DNA from: Talpa occidentalis
Lineage: Eukaryota; Chordata; Mammalia; Eulipotyphla; Talpidae
Assembly: GCF_014898055.3 (NCBI RefSeq)
Contig: NW_023603184.1
Span: forward strand, 106,320,615-106,384,614
Direction of reading: 5' to 3'
Length of the DNA: 64,000 bases
Below are positions 23,946 to 36,439 of this stretch, one piece after another. Every line of letters starts with the position of its first letter. The stretch's first letter is position 1. The translations under genes and the position numbers were made by a program. The notes below the pieces were generated by a model, which was given only the letters and a program-made list of their open reading frames with translations, was not told the origin of the DNA and ran no database searches.

Positions 23946-25730
23946 AGGGTGCTACACAATCATGTCATTTATTGGTACCGGTACATATCATCTAACTTGA
24001 ATATTATGGGATCCTCATCTAATCACGTAGACAGCTGACTTTCTCCCTTTGTGTCTGGGAGGGCACAGGTCATACCTCTCACAGGCTTGGAGGAGGAAAA
24101 AGGGGTGCTCTGGATCCTCTGAATTTCTAACAACAAGATCCTATTCAAGTGAATCACTGCACCTTTGCATCTCCTGTCACAGTGCAGGCCTCTCAGTATA
24201 TACTTTATAGGGATGTTTCCTTAACACCAGAGCAGCCAAACTAAAAATGTAAAATATCAACCAGTAAACCCACTGTTTTAAGACAAGATAAATATAGCTT
24301 TAAAAAGTAAGTCAATGAACTATGCTGGCATGATTGGTTATACCCATGAACTGGAGGGAATCCTAAGGAAGAAAGTGCCAAGCACACCAGGTATCCCAGG
24401 ATGCTTTTAAGGAATATAAAACCTCCTGCAGCCTGGGCACACATACAGAATAGGGTCTCTGCCTATGCTAATAAGGTGATCACTTTCATAAAAGAAAATG
24501 CATCACTGATTAAATTGTACCATTTGAGTCCTTTACCTGCAAATCAACCTCACGTATCTGATGCTATAGGTCATCTAAGGTATATCAGTACTGCCAGTGC
24601 ACCAAACATTAATTCATCAAATAATTGTTTTATACCTTAAGTGCAAGGTTCAGGGCATACAAAAATGAATGACACAATTCAGGCAATTTATCTTAGTATC
24701 TGAGATTTGTTTATTTACTGTTGTGTAGCCAAACTGTGTGTTGTTTCCATTAATCATACTTTTTCAAAAAAAAAAAAAAGAGAGAGAGAGAGAAAGTATT
24801 ATTCAAGTAATGACACATGGTTAAGATACTTAGAATTTAGTGGGTATTTTCCTTTTAAAGAAAATTAAAGGCAAAGTATTTAGAAAATTACTTGATATTC
24901 TGGTTTTCTCTCACTCATTCCTCCTGGAAGCAAGAAAATCACAAGTGCATTTGGACCTGGTATTACAAAGCAGCTCAATAAAAAGATAAAGTGCAGTTGA
25001 AGTATACAGGCTTTATGATATTTCTTGAAATTATTTCACTTTTATAGAGGATGATATTCATGCTGGCAACAGCTGTAAAAAATATGGAAATGTAAAAGAA
25101 GAGAGATTAAATATGGATTTATCTATGGCCCAGTACATTAAACTCTTAGCAAATTTGAAATATGACAATAACCTAGACCCTCAACTTCAGGATCATGAAG
25201 GGAATTTTAATAAAGTTAAAATTTAATTTTAATTTAATTTCACATTCCAAGATGCTAATTTTTGTTATTTTAAAGGTCTTCTTACATATTTTGCTCAACT
25301 TGCAACAATTACAGAAATGGGTCAGTTTTACCAATAAGACTAAACTGTTTGAAATCTCTATTGCCCATCCTGACCTGATATGCAACACGTGCAGGCCAGT
25401 CCTGGACTTTCTGTGTCAGCTTCCCACTAGAAGGGCACTCAGGCCCAGGCAACAGGCTGGCCCCAGCAGCAGCAGCCACACCTGCAGGGTTGGCAGGACA
25501 TTCAGCTCTAAATCCTCTCCCTGTGTTTCACTGAGGGGTCAGTCTTGAATCTGCAAGCTGTCAGTGACCAACACAGACATTCTTCAGCCTGTCACCTGTA
25601 GCACCTCCTCACCCAGGTGCACATGGTCCTCTGTAAAGGGTGGGGATTTAGTAGCTGGCCATCATGGCCTATAGAGATCTTGACGAGCGAAACCAGAGTT
25701 GTGGGGATACAGCAAAGAAGTGACCACAAG
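23946..25730. other. Gene-free stretch with minor repeats
   Basis: No gene. At 24606-24710 the sequence (near CAGGGCATACAAAAATGAATG) resembles an ancient repeat pattern that recurs near 48.3, 51.1 and 63.2 kb. An (A)n(GA)n run lies at 24765-24794. The rest is unassigned. Confidence 0.4.
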
Positions 25731-26000
25731 GGGCCTCCCTGGTGGTGCAAGGGATTAAGATGCAACTTATGAAGCTATCCACAACCACTGCAGCACGAGT
25801 TCAATCCCCGGCCAGGGAGCTACCCACATGGCACAGCAGACCTCTCCTGACTCGCCTGCTGCTCCCCTCAGCACAGTGTATTTCGGTCAATCCACCTGCT
25901 CTGTTCCCCACTCTGTCTCTGGTGAGTCCTCTCACCCTCCACATCTCTGACCTATACCCCAGTTCTTGTACGCATAAATAAATAAATCTTAAAAAAAAAA
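25731..26000 (+). mobile_element. tRNA-derived SINE, old subfamily (copy 7)
   Basis: Head GGGCCTCCCTGGTGGTGCAA with the GAAGCTATCC and CAGGGAGCTACCCACATGGC variants typical of the older group. A 17-bp target duplication with one mismatch, AAAGAAGT-ACCACAAG, lies at 25714-25730 and 26001-26017. Confidence 0.92.
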
Positions 26001-26017
26001 AAAGAAGTAACCACAAG

Positions 26018-27947
26018 GCCTATAGTAACAGACATGACAGAATAGTGACAAGGTTAAGTGCAGGCTTTGGAAAAAGGAGAAAAAAGAGAGTCCCAAGGCA
26101 TAGTACTAGTGTGAGGGTGGTAGGTCGAGGTAAGAGACCAAATTTTTCTTCTCTCTTCAGTCCACTGGGCATCTTCTAGCGCCTCACTTACTTATGTCTC
26201 ACATATGCCACATGAGTTGTAGATAAAAGCAACCTAGTAATTATTTTTTTAAATAAAAGGACCCCAAGGAGTTCCAGTTTAAAATGACATCTGGCTAATA
26301 GGCCTGATATAGCCTCTTCCACTAAAACACACACACTAAAAGGCAAACATTTCCACAGCATGAAAAATTAAGATTGACAGTCAACTTCTTACCACTAACT
26401 GTAAGGTCAGTGAACCTGGATTTTTAAAGGCAATTAGTGGCCCACCTGTGCTTGCCACCGGCCCTGGAGGAAGGCCACCTGTGTGAAGTTAGAGCGGTCA
26501 TTATACTGTCCCCATTGTCTGCCACCTGCTTGTTAAATCAGCCACTCTTCCACTACATAAGCTCTCCTTTTTGAACTGGAGTGTTATTTTCCTTCCACAT
26601 CTAACTCCTCAGCAGCAGTTTGTTTTTTGGGGCTTTGTTTTTGGTTTTGTTTTTTTGCTTTTTTCTTTCTCATAAAAAAAAAAAAAAGGCAGCTATATAG
26701 AAAAGAACTAGTCAGCAAGAGGAAATAGGATAGAAAGCTTTGGGAGTGACTCATCAAACTGAAAGTATTCCTATAAAGGAGGACATCATAAGAGAAGTGA
26801 GAACAAAATATCCTGACAGCTACATGTACTGAATATTATGGATTGCATGTCAGAAAGAGAGACAATGAAGGCAGCATAAGAGCTAACGCTGGGTGGACAC
26901 TCAAAGAGTGAAAGTAACTCTAACAGCAGAAATCGAGCTCCTACATCTGGACATCCACCTGCCCTGCAGATGTAGCTCCATCAGGGGAGGCCAACTTGAA
27001 CTGGAGTGGACAGAAGGCAGGGCCTGTGCTAGAAACACCCAGACTGGATAGATCTCCTGTGTTAAGAAAAGTGACAGGGAGAATAACTAACAAATGGATT
27101 TTGATAAATGACATAGAAGTAGAGATAGAGGATATCATCCTAAAGACACAGAGCACAGACTTCTGACAGTAACTTATCACAGAGAAAAAATTTTCAGTTG
27201 TCAATAGAATTCAAGAAGAGAAGGGCTCTGTGGAATAGGAGTCAACATCCATAATAAGGGCATAGTTGGTTATGAGATAGAGATAGCAAGGAGAGATGAA
27301 AAGAAAAATGTGTGAGATAAAAAAGGACTAAAGTAAAATCAAAATTCAATGGCAGACTTAATGTCTGCATGTGAAATCATGTGGAAGAGAAATAACACTG
27401 CAGATTATCAAGTAGTAATGTGAGGGACTGACCTGAGAAAACCCTCTAGCATGTAGAAGAAAAGAACAAAGGTGAAAATGATGAAAGAGAAGTTAATAGA
27501 CATAGAAAATCTTAAAACTATATGTATTTTTAGAAAAAAAAAACACAGAAGCATTAGAACTAGTCATAATCAATGGGAAATTTTAAATATTTTAACCTTA
27601 AAAAATGTTAGAATATGAAAATCAAAAATGCACTATATTCCAGGCAAATAAATACATTAATATATATCTAGAACACCCAAGAACTTCAAAAGGTCAGAAA
27701 AAGAAATAGCCTATAAATATGTGGAAAAGAAGGGAAAATGTTTACTCTTAAAAAAAAAAAATGAAAAACAAGCTTCAGATTTCTCCTTCACTATAGCAAA
27801 TTCCATAAAGACAAAAAGAACATCTACAGAAATTGTGAAGACAATAGTTCTACCCTGACGTTTATGCCCAAATTGTCTTTCCTGTATATAAAAATAACAG
27901 TAAGTTAATTTCAGATATGAAAGTGGCTTAGAAAACATACTCCCTAG
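26018..27947 (+). other. Possible old L1 5'/ORF1 region; no gene
   Basis: From about 26700 the plus strand becomes A-rich and resembles decayed L1 ORF1-type sequence (for example GAAAATGATGAAAGAGAAG and AACTTCAAAAGGTCAGAAAA). It lies upstream of clearer L1 ORF2 pieces in the same direction. No frame survives. The part before 26700 is unassigned. Confidence 0.3.
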
Positions 27948-28247
27948 GGCCTCCCCGGTGGCACAGCGGTTGAGCGCTGGGTTGCGAAGCTGCCTGCAGC
28001 CTCTGCAGCACGTGTTCAATCCCCAGCTGCTCCCCAGCCACCGGAGGAGGGTCCCACATGGCGCGCAGACCTCTCCTGCCACCCGCTGCTCCCCTCAGCA
28101 GTGTACTTGGGTCCTTCTGCCTGCTCTGCTCCCCGCTCTGGCTCTGGTGAATTCTCTCACCCTCCCGCGCTTCTGACTATACCCAGTGCTTGAATTAATT
28201 AATTAATTAATTAATTAATTAATTAATAAATCTTTAAAAAAAAAAAA
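27948..28247 (+). mobile_element. tRNA-derived SINE, young subfamily (copy 8)
   Basis: Shares the GGTTGAGCGCTGGGTTGCGA head and the CCACCGGAGGAGGGTCCCAC block with copies 3 and 4. The B box is mutated (TGTTCAATCCC). The tail contains an expanded (AATT)n run. An 18-bp target duplication with one mismatch (AGAAAA-ATACTCCCTAG) lies at 27930-27947 and 28248-28265. Confidence 0.94.
28193..28228. repeat. (AATT)n microsatellite in SINE tail
   Basis: About nine AATT units replace the usual (TAAA)n tail of the SINE copy that contains it. Confidence 0.92.
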
Positions 28248-28420
28248 AGAAAATATACTCCCTAGAATTCTTCTTGAAAAAAGTTACTTAAAGACACACG
28301 CCTTCTGATGAGAGATTATACAAAATAAACACCCAAAGAATGAAACTGCTGTGCTTTTGAAGTATTATCAATAAGCTGTGTAAGTTTTATACTTTAATTA
28401 TGTTAAAGGAAATTTGCAGA

Positions 28421-28657
28421 TTTTTTTAAAGATTTATTTATTTATACAAGCACTGGGGTACAGGTCAGAGGCACGGGAGGGTGAGAGAATCCACCAGAGA
28501 CAGAACAGGATGCAGAACAGGCAGAAGGACCAAAATAGGAGAGGTCTGCCAGCCATATGGGACTCTCCCTGGCCAGCCGGGAATCGAACCAGCGCCGCGG
28601 AGGCTGCGGACAGCTTCACAGCGCTGCGTTCAACCCGCTGCACCACTGGAGAGGCCC
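28421..28657 (-). mobile_element. tRNA-derived SINE (copy 9)
   Basis: Reverse-strand copy. The tail is on the left (TTTTTTTAAAGATTTATTTA). The reversed B box GGGAATCGAACC is well kept, and the reversed head is GCACCACTGGAGAGGCCC. It lacks about 30 bp of the body between GGACCAAAATAG and GAGAGGTCTGCC. A short duplication, AAATTTG, flanks it (28410-28416 and 28658-28664). Confidence 0.88.
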
Positions 28658-28829
28658 AAATTTGTTAAGAACAGAAAGCAAATGTCAAAAAGTAACCAAA
28701 AGGGGGGAAAGTCACATGAAAAATAGTAATAATGTCTTAATTTTCAGTTTATGTGAACAAAAAAAGGAAAATGATAGAGAAGAGAAAGTGTTAGGGAAAC
28801 CATGTTGGTTTTCTCATCATATATGAAGG

Positions 28830-29840
28830 AATTTTAAAGCTATAATTTATTTATTGATTTTGAAAATTTGAAGAATACAAATTAAACAATGTTCTCTAAT
28901 TAATTTAAAGGCAACAAATAGTAAATGTAAATAACAAGTTTACCTTCAAGGTTAATTTAATAGAATAATAAATTAAAATTTAAAGGAAAATAAATAAAAC
29001 ATACTTCATGAGCAAATAAACAAAAGATAAAGAAATAGCAAAATATCAAAAAGAAGATAATACAAATTATTAGGAAAAATATAACTGAATTAACTCAGTC
29101 CATTTATCAGAATTATTAAAGACCAATACTTTGAAATTGGTTTCAGAAATAAAATTCAACTCTATGTTGCTTGTAAGAAAACTACCAAAAACTAAGTAAC
29201 CCAGAAAGGTAAGTAAAAGTATAGATAAATATATGTGGCCAATACAAGCAAAAGAAAAACTTACAAACCAACTGTCAAGTGAAAAGCAATACGCAAGCTA
29301 GTGATGTAATTTTATGCTGATCAAAGGTATAATCCATAATTAAGAGAAAACAACCATAAACATTTTTGTACACCAAATAACATAGCCAAATTTAATAAGC
29401 AACAACTATATATCAGACCATAAAAACAATTCCCCAAAGCAGAAATTAATTCTAAAGGCCACATACTCCCAAACACAATATAATCAAACCAAAAACTAAT
29501 ACCATATATTTAAACAAAGAAATAAGCAAAACAAATAACTTTGAAATTTGCAAAAACATTCTCCTAAACTAAGGAAATCAAATCCCCAATTATAGACTAG
29601 GTTTTCAATAATAACTAAAAAATAGCATGATTAAGAATGCTAACAAAAACTGCAGGAGGCAAGTAAAATTCCAATGTGGGATGAATACTCTTTAATGACT
29701 TGGATTCATAGCTTTGAATGAATTATTAAATCAAGTAAATACATTAAATCAATTTATTTATTTTATAAAAATAAGTAATTTCATAAATAGATAAACCTGA
29801 TAATTGATACAATAAACTGATGGTAGAATGATAATGTCCA
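28830..29840 (+). mobile_element. Ancient LINE-1 ORF2 fragment
   Basis: A-rich sequence in the order of old L1 ORF2 (…ATCAGACCATAAAAACAATTC…, …AACTTTGAAATTTGCAAAAAC…). There are many stops in all frames. A MIR interrupts it at 29845-30075, after which L1 sequence continues. Confidence 0.55.
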
Positions 29841-29844
29841 TGAT

Positions 29845-30075
29845 GATGATGATGTTTGAGCATTTGCCATGAACCACATGCTTTACATAATTATCCTGTT
29901 GAATCCTCAGATTATTCCTGAAGTGGGCATTATTAATATTTTACAAATAAGTTAATATTTTGAGATATTAAGTAATTTGCCCAAGTTCACATAGCCTGTA
30001 AATGAGAAAATTGGGATTTTATCCAGATTTGCCTGGCTCTAAAGTCTTAGCCCTTCATCACTGCCACCACAGGAT
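29845..30075 (-). mobile_element. MIR element between L1 segments
   Basis: Reversed MIR: 'tgagcatttgccatgaacca', 'tgctttacataattatcctg', 'ttgaatcctcagattatt', then 'aagtaatttgcccaagttca' and 'catagcctgtaaatgagaaa'. It has L1-like sequence on both sides. Confidence 0.8.
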
Positions 30076-31400
30076 TAGAAAGCAACTAAGAGTCAAAAGA
30101 GAAATATAAACAAAAGTTGGCTTTTTGGAAAAACTAGACAAAGATGTGGCAGATGTAATAAAAAAAGATAAAAGAACAAAAAAGAATAAAAGAAGATATA
30201 ATGGATGTATTAGAATTAGAAGAGGATTAGTCAGTACATTTGTAAATATTGATGAACTGAATTATTTCATAATAAATTATGAATTATCGATTGTGTCAAG
30301 AAACAGGTAAGCTAAATATATAAATAACTGGAAAAATGGAAAGCTATCAGGCGTAAGGGTCAGGATGACTTACAAGTGAAATTTTTTAAGGTTTTCAAAT
30401 GAAAACAATTTTTAAAACTCAGTTATAGAAGGGCTTCCCTGGTGGCACAGGGGTTAAGTCTCAGTACTACCACCTTAAAGGCCCATCACAATGGCCTGAG
30501 TTTGATCCCTGCTCAGGGAGCTAACCCACACAGAGTAGCAGACCTCTCCTAACTGGCCCACAGCTCCCCTCAGCAGTGTATTTCAATCAATCTGCCTGTT
30601 CTGCTCCCCACTCTGTCTCTGGTGAATCCTCTCACCCCTCCCCCACACCTCTGGACTGTACCCAGTTCTTGTATGCATAAATAAATAAAATAAATCTTTT
30701 TTAAAAAACAATCCTCAGGTATAGAATCAAAATGAACAAACTGCAAAGTTTTATGAAGACATAAAGACTTGAATAAATGTTCCTGAATAGGAAGGCTCAG
30801 TTTTATAGGGATCAAAAAAACTATTTTGAGGATTTCATTCAATCTTCATGGGGATAATTTTCAGGATTTGGCAAAATGCTCCTAAAGTTTAACAAACAAG
30901 TAAAGAGGACATTTGTGGAAAAGAAAAAAAAATGAATAATGAAGGAATAGTTGGGTGATTAAAACATACTATAAAGTTTTAGCAATTAAACTATAAAAAG
31001 CTGTTGCAAAAATCAGTGACTAGATCAATGGAATGGAATAAATGGCCTGGAAACACACGTGGTGTATAAAGGAATTAGTATGTGATAAAGGTGCCACACG
31101 CCCCACAGGGAAAGAATTATCCAGTCAATGCAGCAGGATTACTGTGTGGGACAGAGAGGTGGCGAGGAATTAGATCCTCCATCATGCCACACAAGTATGC
31201 ACACATGCACACATGTGCTTGCACAGTTTAAAGATACAATGGTAAAATTCAAGAAATTAAAGCATATATAATGTAAGGGCAGGAGAAGGTTTTCCAGGCA
31301 TCATATAAAGGAAAATGTTAAAAATATCAAAAGTCTAAAGGTAAAAATAATTAAACTTTTCTGTGTCAAATAGAAATGCATGTATGATTTAAAAGCAGAC
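30076..31400 (+). mobile_element. Ancient LINE-1 ORF2 fragment, continued
   Basis: Includes the L1-typical CAAAAGTTGGCTTTTTGG block near 30112, followed by a lysine-rich frame, and a later part near 31006-31110 (AAAATCAGTGACTAGATCAATGGAATGG) that matches L1 ORF2 order. It is interrupted by a SINE at 30431-30707. Confidence 0.55.
30431..30707 (+). mobile_element. tRNA-derived SINE, old variant (copy 10)
   Basis: Head GGGCTTCCCTGGTGGCACAG with GGTTAAGTCTCAGTAC, a variant shared only with copy 11. It has extra bases between the boxes and a weak B box (AGTTTGATCCC). An imperfect target duplication, CTCAG-TATAGAA, lies at 30418-30430 and 30714-30726. Confidence 0.9.
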
Positions 31401-33587
31401 AAGATGGTAAAAAATTATTTTCAAAATATGATAGATGTCATTACGCTTTGTGTGCAAGGAGCTCACACAGTGAGGTACAAGCCCACGAAGTGGATTTCTG
31501 TCCCACATCCAACACCTCTCCCCTTGGGACGACGAAGGAGAGGGACCAGCGGCCATCCTGCTCCCTGGTCCACAGTGCAAGGCCATGTGACATAAACTCA
31601 GCCAATCAGATGCTTTGTGTCATGCAACCTAAACATAATCAATCACATGCTTACACCTGAGCTTCTGCTTCTTTGAGGGTGAGACAGGAAGGCATAGAAT
31701 TTGATAGAAATTTAAGGGATGAATTCAATTACTGGGGAGGGTCAGAAGTCATTGTCAAACCACCATGGTGCCAGCATCCAGTTATCGATGATGATCTAGG
31801 AGTTATGATGACAACGAACAGTAGCCTAATGCTCAGCCTTCCTCTCATTTCTGTGAACTACGTTCTTAACACCCCAACCTTCTTAGTAACCAATCCCTTT
31901 TCTCCTAAACTGGAGTCAACCAAACTCATAACTAAAACACTTCTCTAAATAAATGGTCCAAGGCCATAAAATGGAAATTAACAGAAAAAGAAATGCACAT
32001 AGCTATTAAGTATATTTAAAATGCTCAATATCATTGTATTAGATAAATTACTTCTAGCAAAGAAAAGTAAAACAATTGGGGGCTACAATTAACCTGTTTC
32101 TTTATTAATGATAATATTTTAAATTAGTAAAGATGTGAAGAAATCGTAGGAGCGCCAATGTATGCTAACTTTTTGGAAAGCAATTTGACTACACATAACC
32201 AAAATCTCCAAGATACTCATAACTTTTTGACATACTGACTTTTAATCTAGGAAATATCCTAGTAATCAATTATGCAAATAAATATATGTATATATTTTCA
32301 TTTTAGCTTTTTTTAAGTTAAAAAATAAGCAAAAAATGTTCAATAGCAGTGAAAATGAGTAAGAACACACAACAGAATCTTTCTTAATGCACATCCACTT
32401 AACCAATATGCTGAACTAGTTGGTAGTTTCAAGTCCCTCTGTGAAACATACTGAAACATTCCTTTTTTGGAAACTCGAGCACTTCCCTACCCAAAGAGTA
32501 GACACTTTTGAGAACAGTAGTAGAACACTTTTGACACTTTTGAGGCCTCTTCGCAAACATCAAACTGCTATTTTCATTGTGAACGTCGAAAGAAATAGTC
32601 ACTTCTGTGATAATTAGTTGAATGCAAAATTTAGCTAAAAGCAAATTGCCAAAAAGTAAAGAAAAGGGAGGAGAATTACTAACTAAATAATAGGAAATAG
32701 CAAATATGGGGAATAGCAAGAAAGTCTAGTGATTGTCAAGATTTTTTTTCCTTTATATTCTTAAAAATTTCTGAGGATGTTTGAGAACTTCTGTTTATGT
32801 GGGAAATATCTACTGATATTTACCATATTAGAAATCAACACTGAGAAATTTATAAACTATACATTTTGAATTCATTTTAAAAATAATCATAAACCTATCA
32901 CATATTAACATAAGTAATAAAGATTTTCCAAAATAAGGACAAAAATTAGAGTGACAGTGCTCTACAATGTTATAAATTGCTAATGCCTGGCTTCATCAAA
33001 GGCAGCTGGGTTCTCATTTTGCTTCATTATTCAGTCTGTCTTGGGGCCACAATTTATACAGCCCCTGCAAAGCCCTGCTGTATACTCCAGAGCAGGTGAG
33101 AGGAGTGAGAGGAACAAGGTTTTCCCCTCAAGCTTCTCTCTCCTCAGCAGGCAAAGGCCTTTTCCAAAAGCCCCTAACACATTTCCTCCCATGTCTAACT
33201 GGCAGGACTGGGTCACATGCTCGACATCACAGTAGGGCTGGCCGGAAAGAATGGGGTTGGTCTTTGTGACTGGCTTAGAACAATCATGGGTAACTCTGTC
33301 TCAAGCTTGATCAGTCCCATTTCATCCTCCCAGGCTGGAGGGTGTTCACAATCTCTGAACAAGTCATTTCCACATCTGACAAAAGCAGAGTCACTTTACT
33401 TAAGACAAAGAAATGTGTTGCTGGACTGCAGGTGACAACAGTATCTGCCTCACCTGTTTTAAACCAAATTCTCCATTAACCAATGGCCCATTTAACTGAG
33501 CACACCTAGAGAGGGTACACTCATGCCCAATTATTAAAATCATTTTTAAAGCAGAATTCAGTACTGTATTTACAATGTAAGGTTATC

Positions 33588-33588
<1 letters not shown>
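31401..33588. other. Gene-free unassigned stretch
   Basis: No gene. The block at 31540-31670 (AAGGCCATGTGACATAAAC, then CAGCCAATCAGATG) resembles a kind of old LTR or DNA repeat common in mammals, but I cannot name it. A similar GTCACATGATTTG…GCCAATAGAATG pattern occurs near 44652-44682. The rest is AT-rich. Confidence 0.35.

Positions 33589-33632
<44 letters not shown>
33589..33632. repeat. (TA)n(CA)n microsatellite
   Basis: A TA run of about 13 bp passes directly into a CA run of about 30 bp. Confidence 0.95.
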
Positions 33633-33634
<2 letters not shown>

Positions 33635-33824
33635 CATATGTGTATAAACATGCAAGGACTTTTCAAAAACTAAAGGAAAGAAATGAAAATACAGCTTAGG
33701 GTTTTCTTTGGATTTGTAATTATCTTCCTCATGACTTCACATTTTCTGATTGTTCCAATGGATACATCACTTCAAGAAATTGAAAAAGTGTTTTTAATGA
33801 CTTGTGCTATGAAATATTCAATAT
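33633..33824. other. Short unassigned spacer
   Basis: AT-rich, with no feature that I can support. Confidence 0.4.
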
Positions 33825-34010
33825 GTTTGGCATAGAATATTTTATTGCATCACACCTATGAAGTAGACATTATTATTCCCATTTTACAGATTGACAAACT
33901 GGACTCAGAAATACATATGACTTGCCCAAGTTATTCAGAAGGGATAAAACTATTATTGAAACTCAGTCTTAGCTGTTAACAAATCTATTTTTCTTCTACT
34001 AAAGTGCTGT
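33825..34010 (-). mobile_element. MIR element
   Basis: Reversed MIR core: 'gaagtagacattattattcc', 'cattttacagattgacaaac', 'tgacttgcccaagttattca'. The ends are diverged. Confidence 0.75.
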
Positions 34011-34080
34011 TGCTCTGTTCTAACTTGGAATTTCAAATGAAATTTTGCATGCATTTGAAACATAAAGAACACTTTGAAAA

Positions 34081-34130
34081 ATTTTATTAATATAAATTTT
34101 ACTAGTAAATTTTATTAATATAAATTTTAC
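34081..34130. repeat. 22-bp direct duplication
   Basis: The 22-bp block beginning ATTTTATTAATATAAATTTT occurs twice (34081-34102 and 34109-34130), separated by six bases. Confidence 0.9.
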
Positions 34131-34559
34131 AAATGTTTACTATTATGTAAACATTCTATTTTCTAAATGTGCATATAATATACTTATTAAGTCAGTGAAT
34201 GAAATAATGAAGCTTCCTTGATAATCATAATTGCAACAGGCATACTAACTTCTGCCTAACTTGCAGCTATATTTTATTTAGATTTCATAGACCTGAGAAA
34301 ATCATGATTCAGTGGGTATAAATTTCTTTCATACTGATTTGTGGTCTCAAGTCACAACTTGATTAAACAGATATGACAGAAAAAAATCTTTATTCTCTCT
34401 GCAACAAAACTTGCTAAGCTAGTCAACATGTTAATTTTCTCCAGTGTGTTAAAAAATTGTTACAACTACATTTTAGTGTGCATGTTGTGTTTATTGCAAT
34501 TTTATTCAGTTTAAAGTTTATTTAATATTTTTGAATGAATTCTTCCCAAATTGATCTAT
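34131..34559. other. Unassigned AT-rich spacer
   Basis: I see no gene or clear repeat before the L1 piece that follows. Confidence 0.4.
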
Positions 34560-35940
34560 TAATCCCATGTAACACTAACTAAAATCCCAGCAGGTTTTCT
34601 TTGAAGAAATTGACAAGCAGATGCCAAAATATATATATGAAAATGCAAAGAACCTAGACTAGCCCAAATGATTGTGAAAAAGAATTAAAAGATTGGAGGA
34701 TTTTCCCTATCTGATTCAAAGACTTACAAGAAAGTCACCATCAAGACAGTAAGGTGTTGAAGTACGGACAGGTCTATAGATCAGTGGAACAGAATAGAGT
34801 CCAGAAATAGAATCACACTTCTCTTGTCCACTGATTTTTAACAAAGATGCCAACATACTGAAATGAGGAAACCAGTAAAGTGATGAGGAATCCAGTAAAC
34901 ATAATTATGTTTAAATATATAAAAAGAATATGTGACATTCAGTTAGGAAAAACACAAAAAGCACAAATAATAAAAGGAAATGTTTATTAAAGTGACAGTT
35001 TCAAAATTGAATGCTTTTGCTCTTAAAAAAAGAAGACTATTAAAAAAGACAAAAAGGCAAGCCAAAGACTGGACTATGTAAAACATGTATGTGACAAAAG
35101 GCTTATGTCCAGGATATATAAAGTACTTTTACAATTCTTCCAGGAAGAAAACAACCCAATAAAAGTTGGGGAAAGATTTGAATAGACACTTCACAAAAGG
35201 AGATATGCAAATGTCAAGGTCATTAAAAGATGCTCAACATCACAAATTATGAGGAACATGCTAGTTAAAACCATCTGAACCACTTACACTCTTGACAATA
35301 CTAAGTGCTGGTGAGGGTCAACCAGAACGTTCATATATTTTTCTGTGCAAAAACATAAAATGATAAAATTCACACCACGTTAAATATATATACCACATGA
35401 CCCATCAGTCTCACTCCTAGGTATTTACCCAAGAGAAATGAAAACATATGTCCTTACAAAAACTTTTACAAAAATGTTCCTCGTGGTATTATTCATTTAA
35501 AAAAAAAAAAAAAACTGGAAACAACCCAAGTGTTGATTACTGAACAGGTAAATAAATTGTGGTTGAAGATACAATTCAACACCTAAAGGAATAAAATATT
35601 AATATACTCAGCAACATAGAGAATCTCAAGAACATCATGCTAAGTGGGAAAAGGACTGCATACTGTGATTCTATTTATATGAAATTATAGGAAAGGAAAA
35701 ATCAGTCACAGAATATAGATCAGCAGTTGCCTGGGGCCAGTTTGGGGGATGGACTCCCTGTGACAAGGCACAAGGGAACTTTTTAGGGTGATGGAAATGT
35801 TCTGTCCTCATTGTGGAAATGGCTACACAACTATATACAATTACCAAAATTCATTAGGGCGGACACTTAGGATAAAATTCTGAGCAACATATATTTCTCT
35901 CTCCAAGTATGTGTATGTGACATATCAATAAAATTGGGTG
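34560..35940 (+). mobile_element. Old LINE-1 3' end (ORF2 and 3' UTR)
   Basis: Clear L1 order: 'aaaatcccagcaggttttct', 'ggtctatagatcagtggaac', 'aagtgctggtgagggtcaac', 'tcactcctaggtatttaccc', then an A-run, 'ttgcctggggccagtttggg' and a 3' end with ATCAATAAAATTGG. There are many stops, so this is a dead copy. A 15-bp A-run near 35500 is internal. Confidence 0.8.
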
Positions 35941-35997
35941 AAGTGTTTTTTTTTTTTTATTTCAGGGTTTCAGAATCCCTTAAAAAGAAAGAAAAAA

Positions 35998-36225
35998 GGG
36001 CTTCCCTGGTGGCCTAGGGGTTAAGTCTCAGTACCATCACCTCTCTGGCCCGAGTTTGAACCCCAGCCAGGGAGCTAACCCACATATGGTGCAGCAGACC
36101 TCTTCTGTCTCGCCCTCTGCTCCCTTAGTCTATTTCAGTAAATCATCCTATTCTGCTCCCCACTCTATCTCTGGTGAAACCTCTCTTCCCCCCAATACCT
36201 CTGGCCTACACCCCAGGTTCTTCTA
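35998..36225 (+). mobile_element. tRNA-derived SINE, old variant (copy 11)
   Basis: Head GGGCTTCCCTGGTGGCCTAG with GGTTAAGTCTCAGTACCATC, the same variant as copy 10. The body is shortened (part of the CCTCAGCAGTGTATTTC block is missing). The tail lacks clear TAAA units. The A-rich flanks make any target duplication ambiguous. Confidence 0.88.
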
Positions 36226-36439
36226 CAAAAGAAAAAGTATCTTATAAGAACAGAAGTGTGCTCCCTTTGGCAAAATAAGCCTAAGGAAAGACACACAGAA
36301 GTTACACAAATATGAAAAAGATTGACTTGATGTTGTCTTCTTTAATTATTTTTGCCCCTCTAATCTCCATCTCAAGAAACACTAAAAATAAATCAATTAC
36401 ATCTTAAATACTTTGGGCTGACTTTAATATATTCAAAAC

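Noticed and set aside
30125..30310. Lysine-rich 61-codon frame as a small gene
   Set aside because: It lies in L1 ORF2 order and is a remnant of it.
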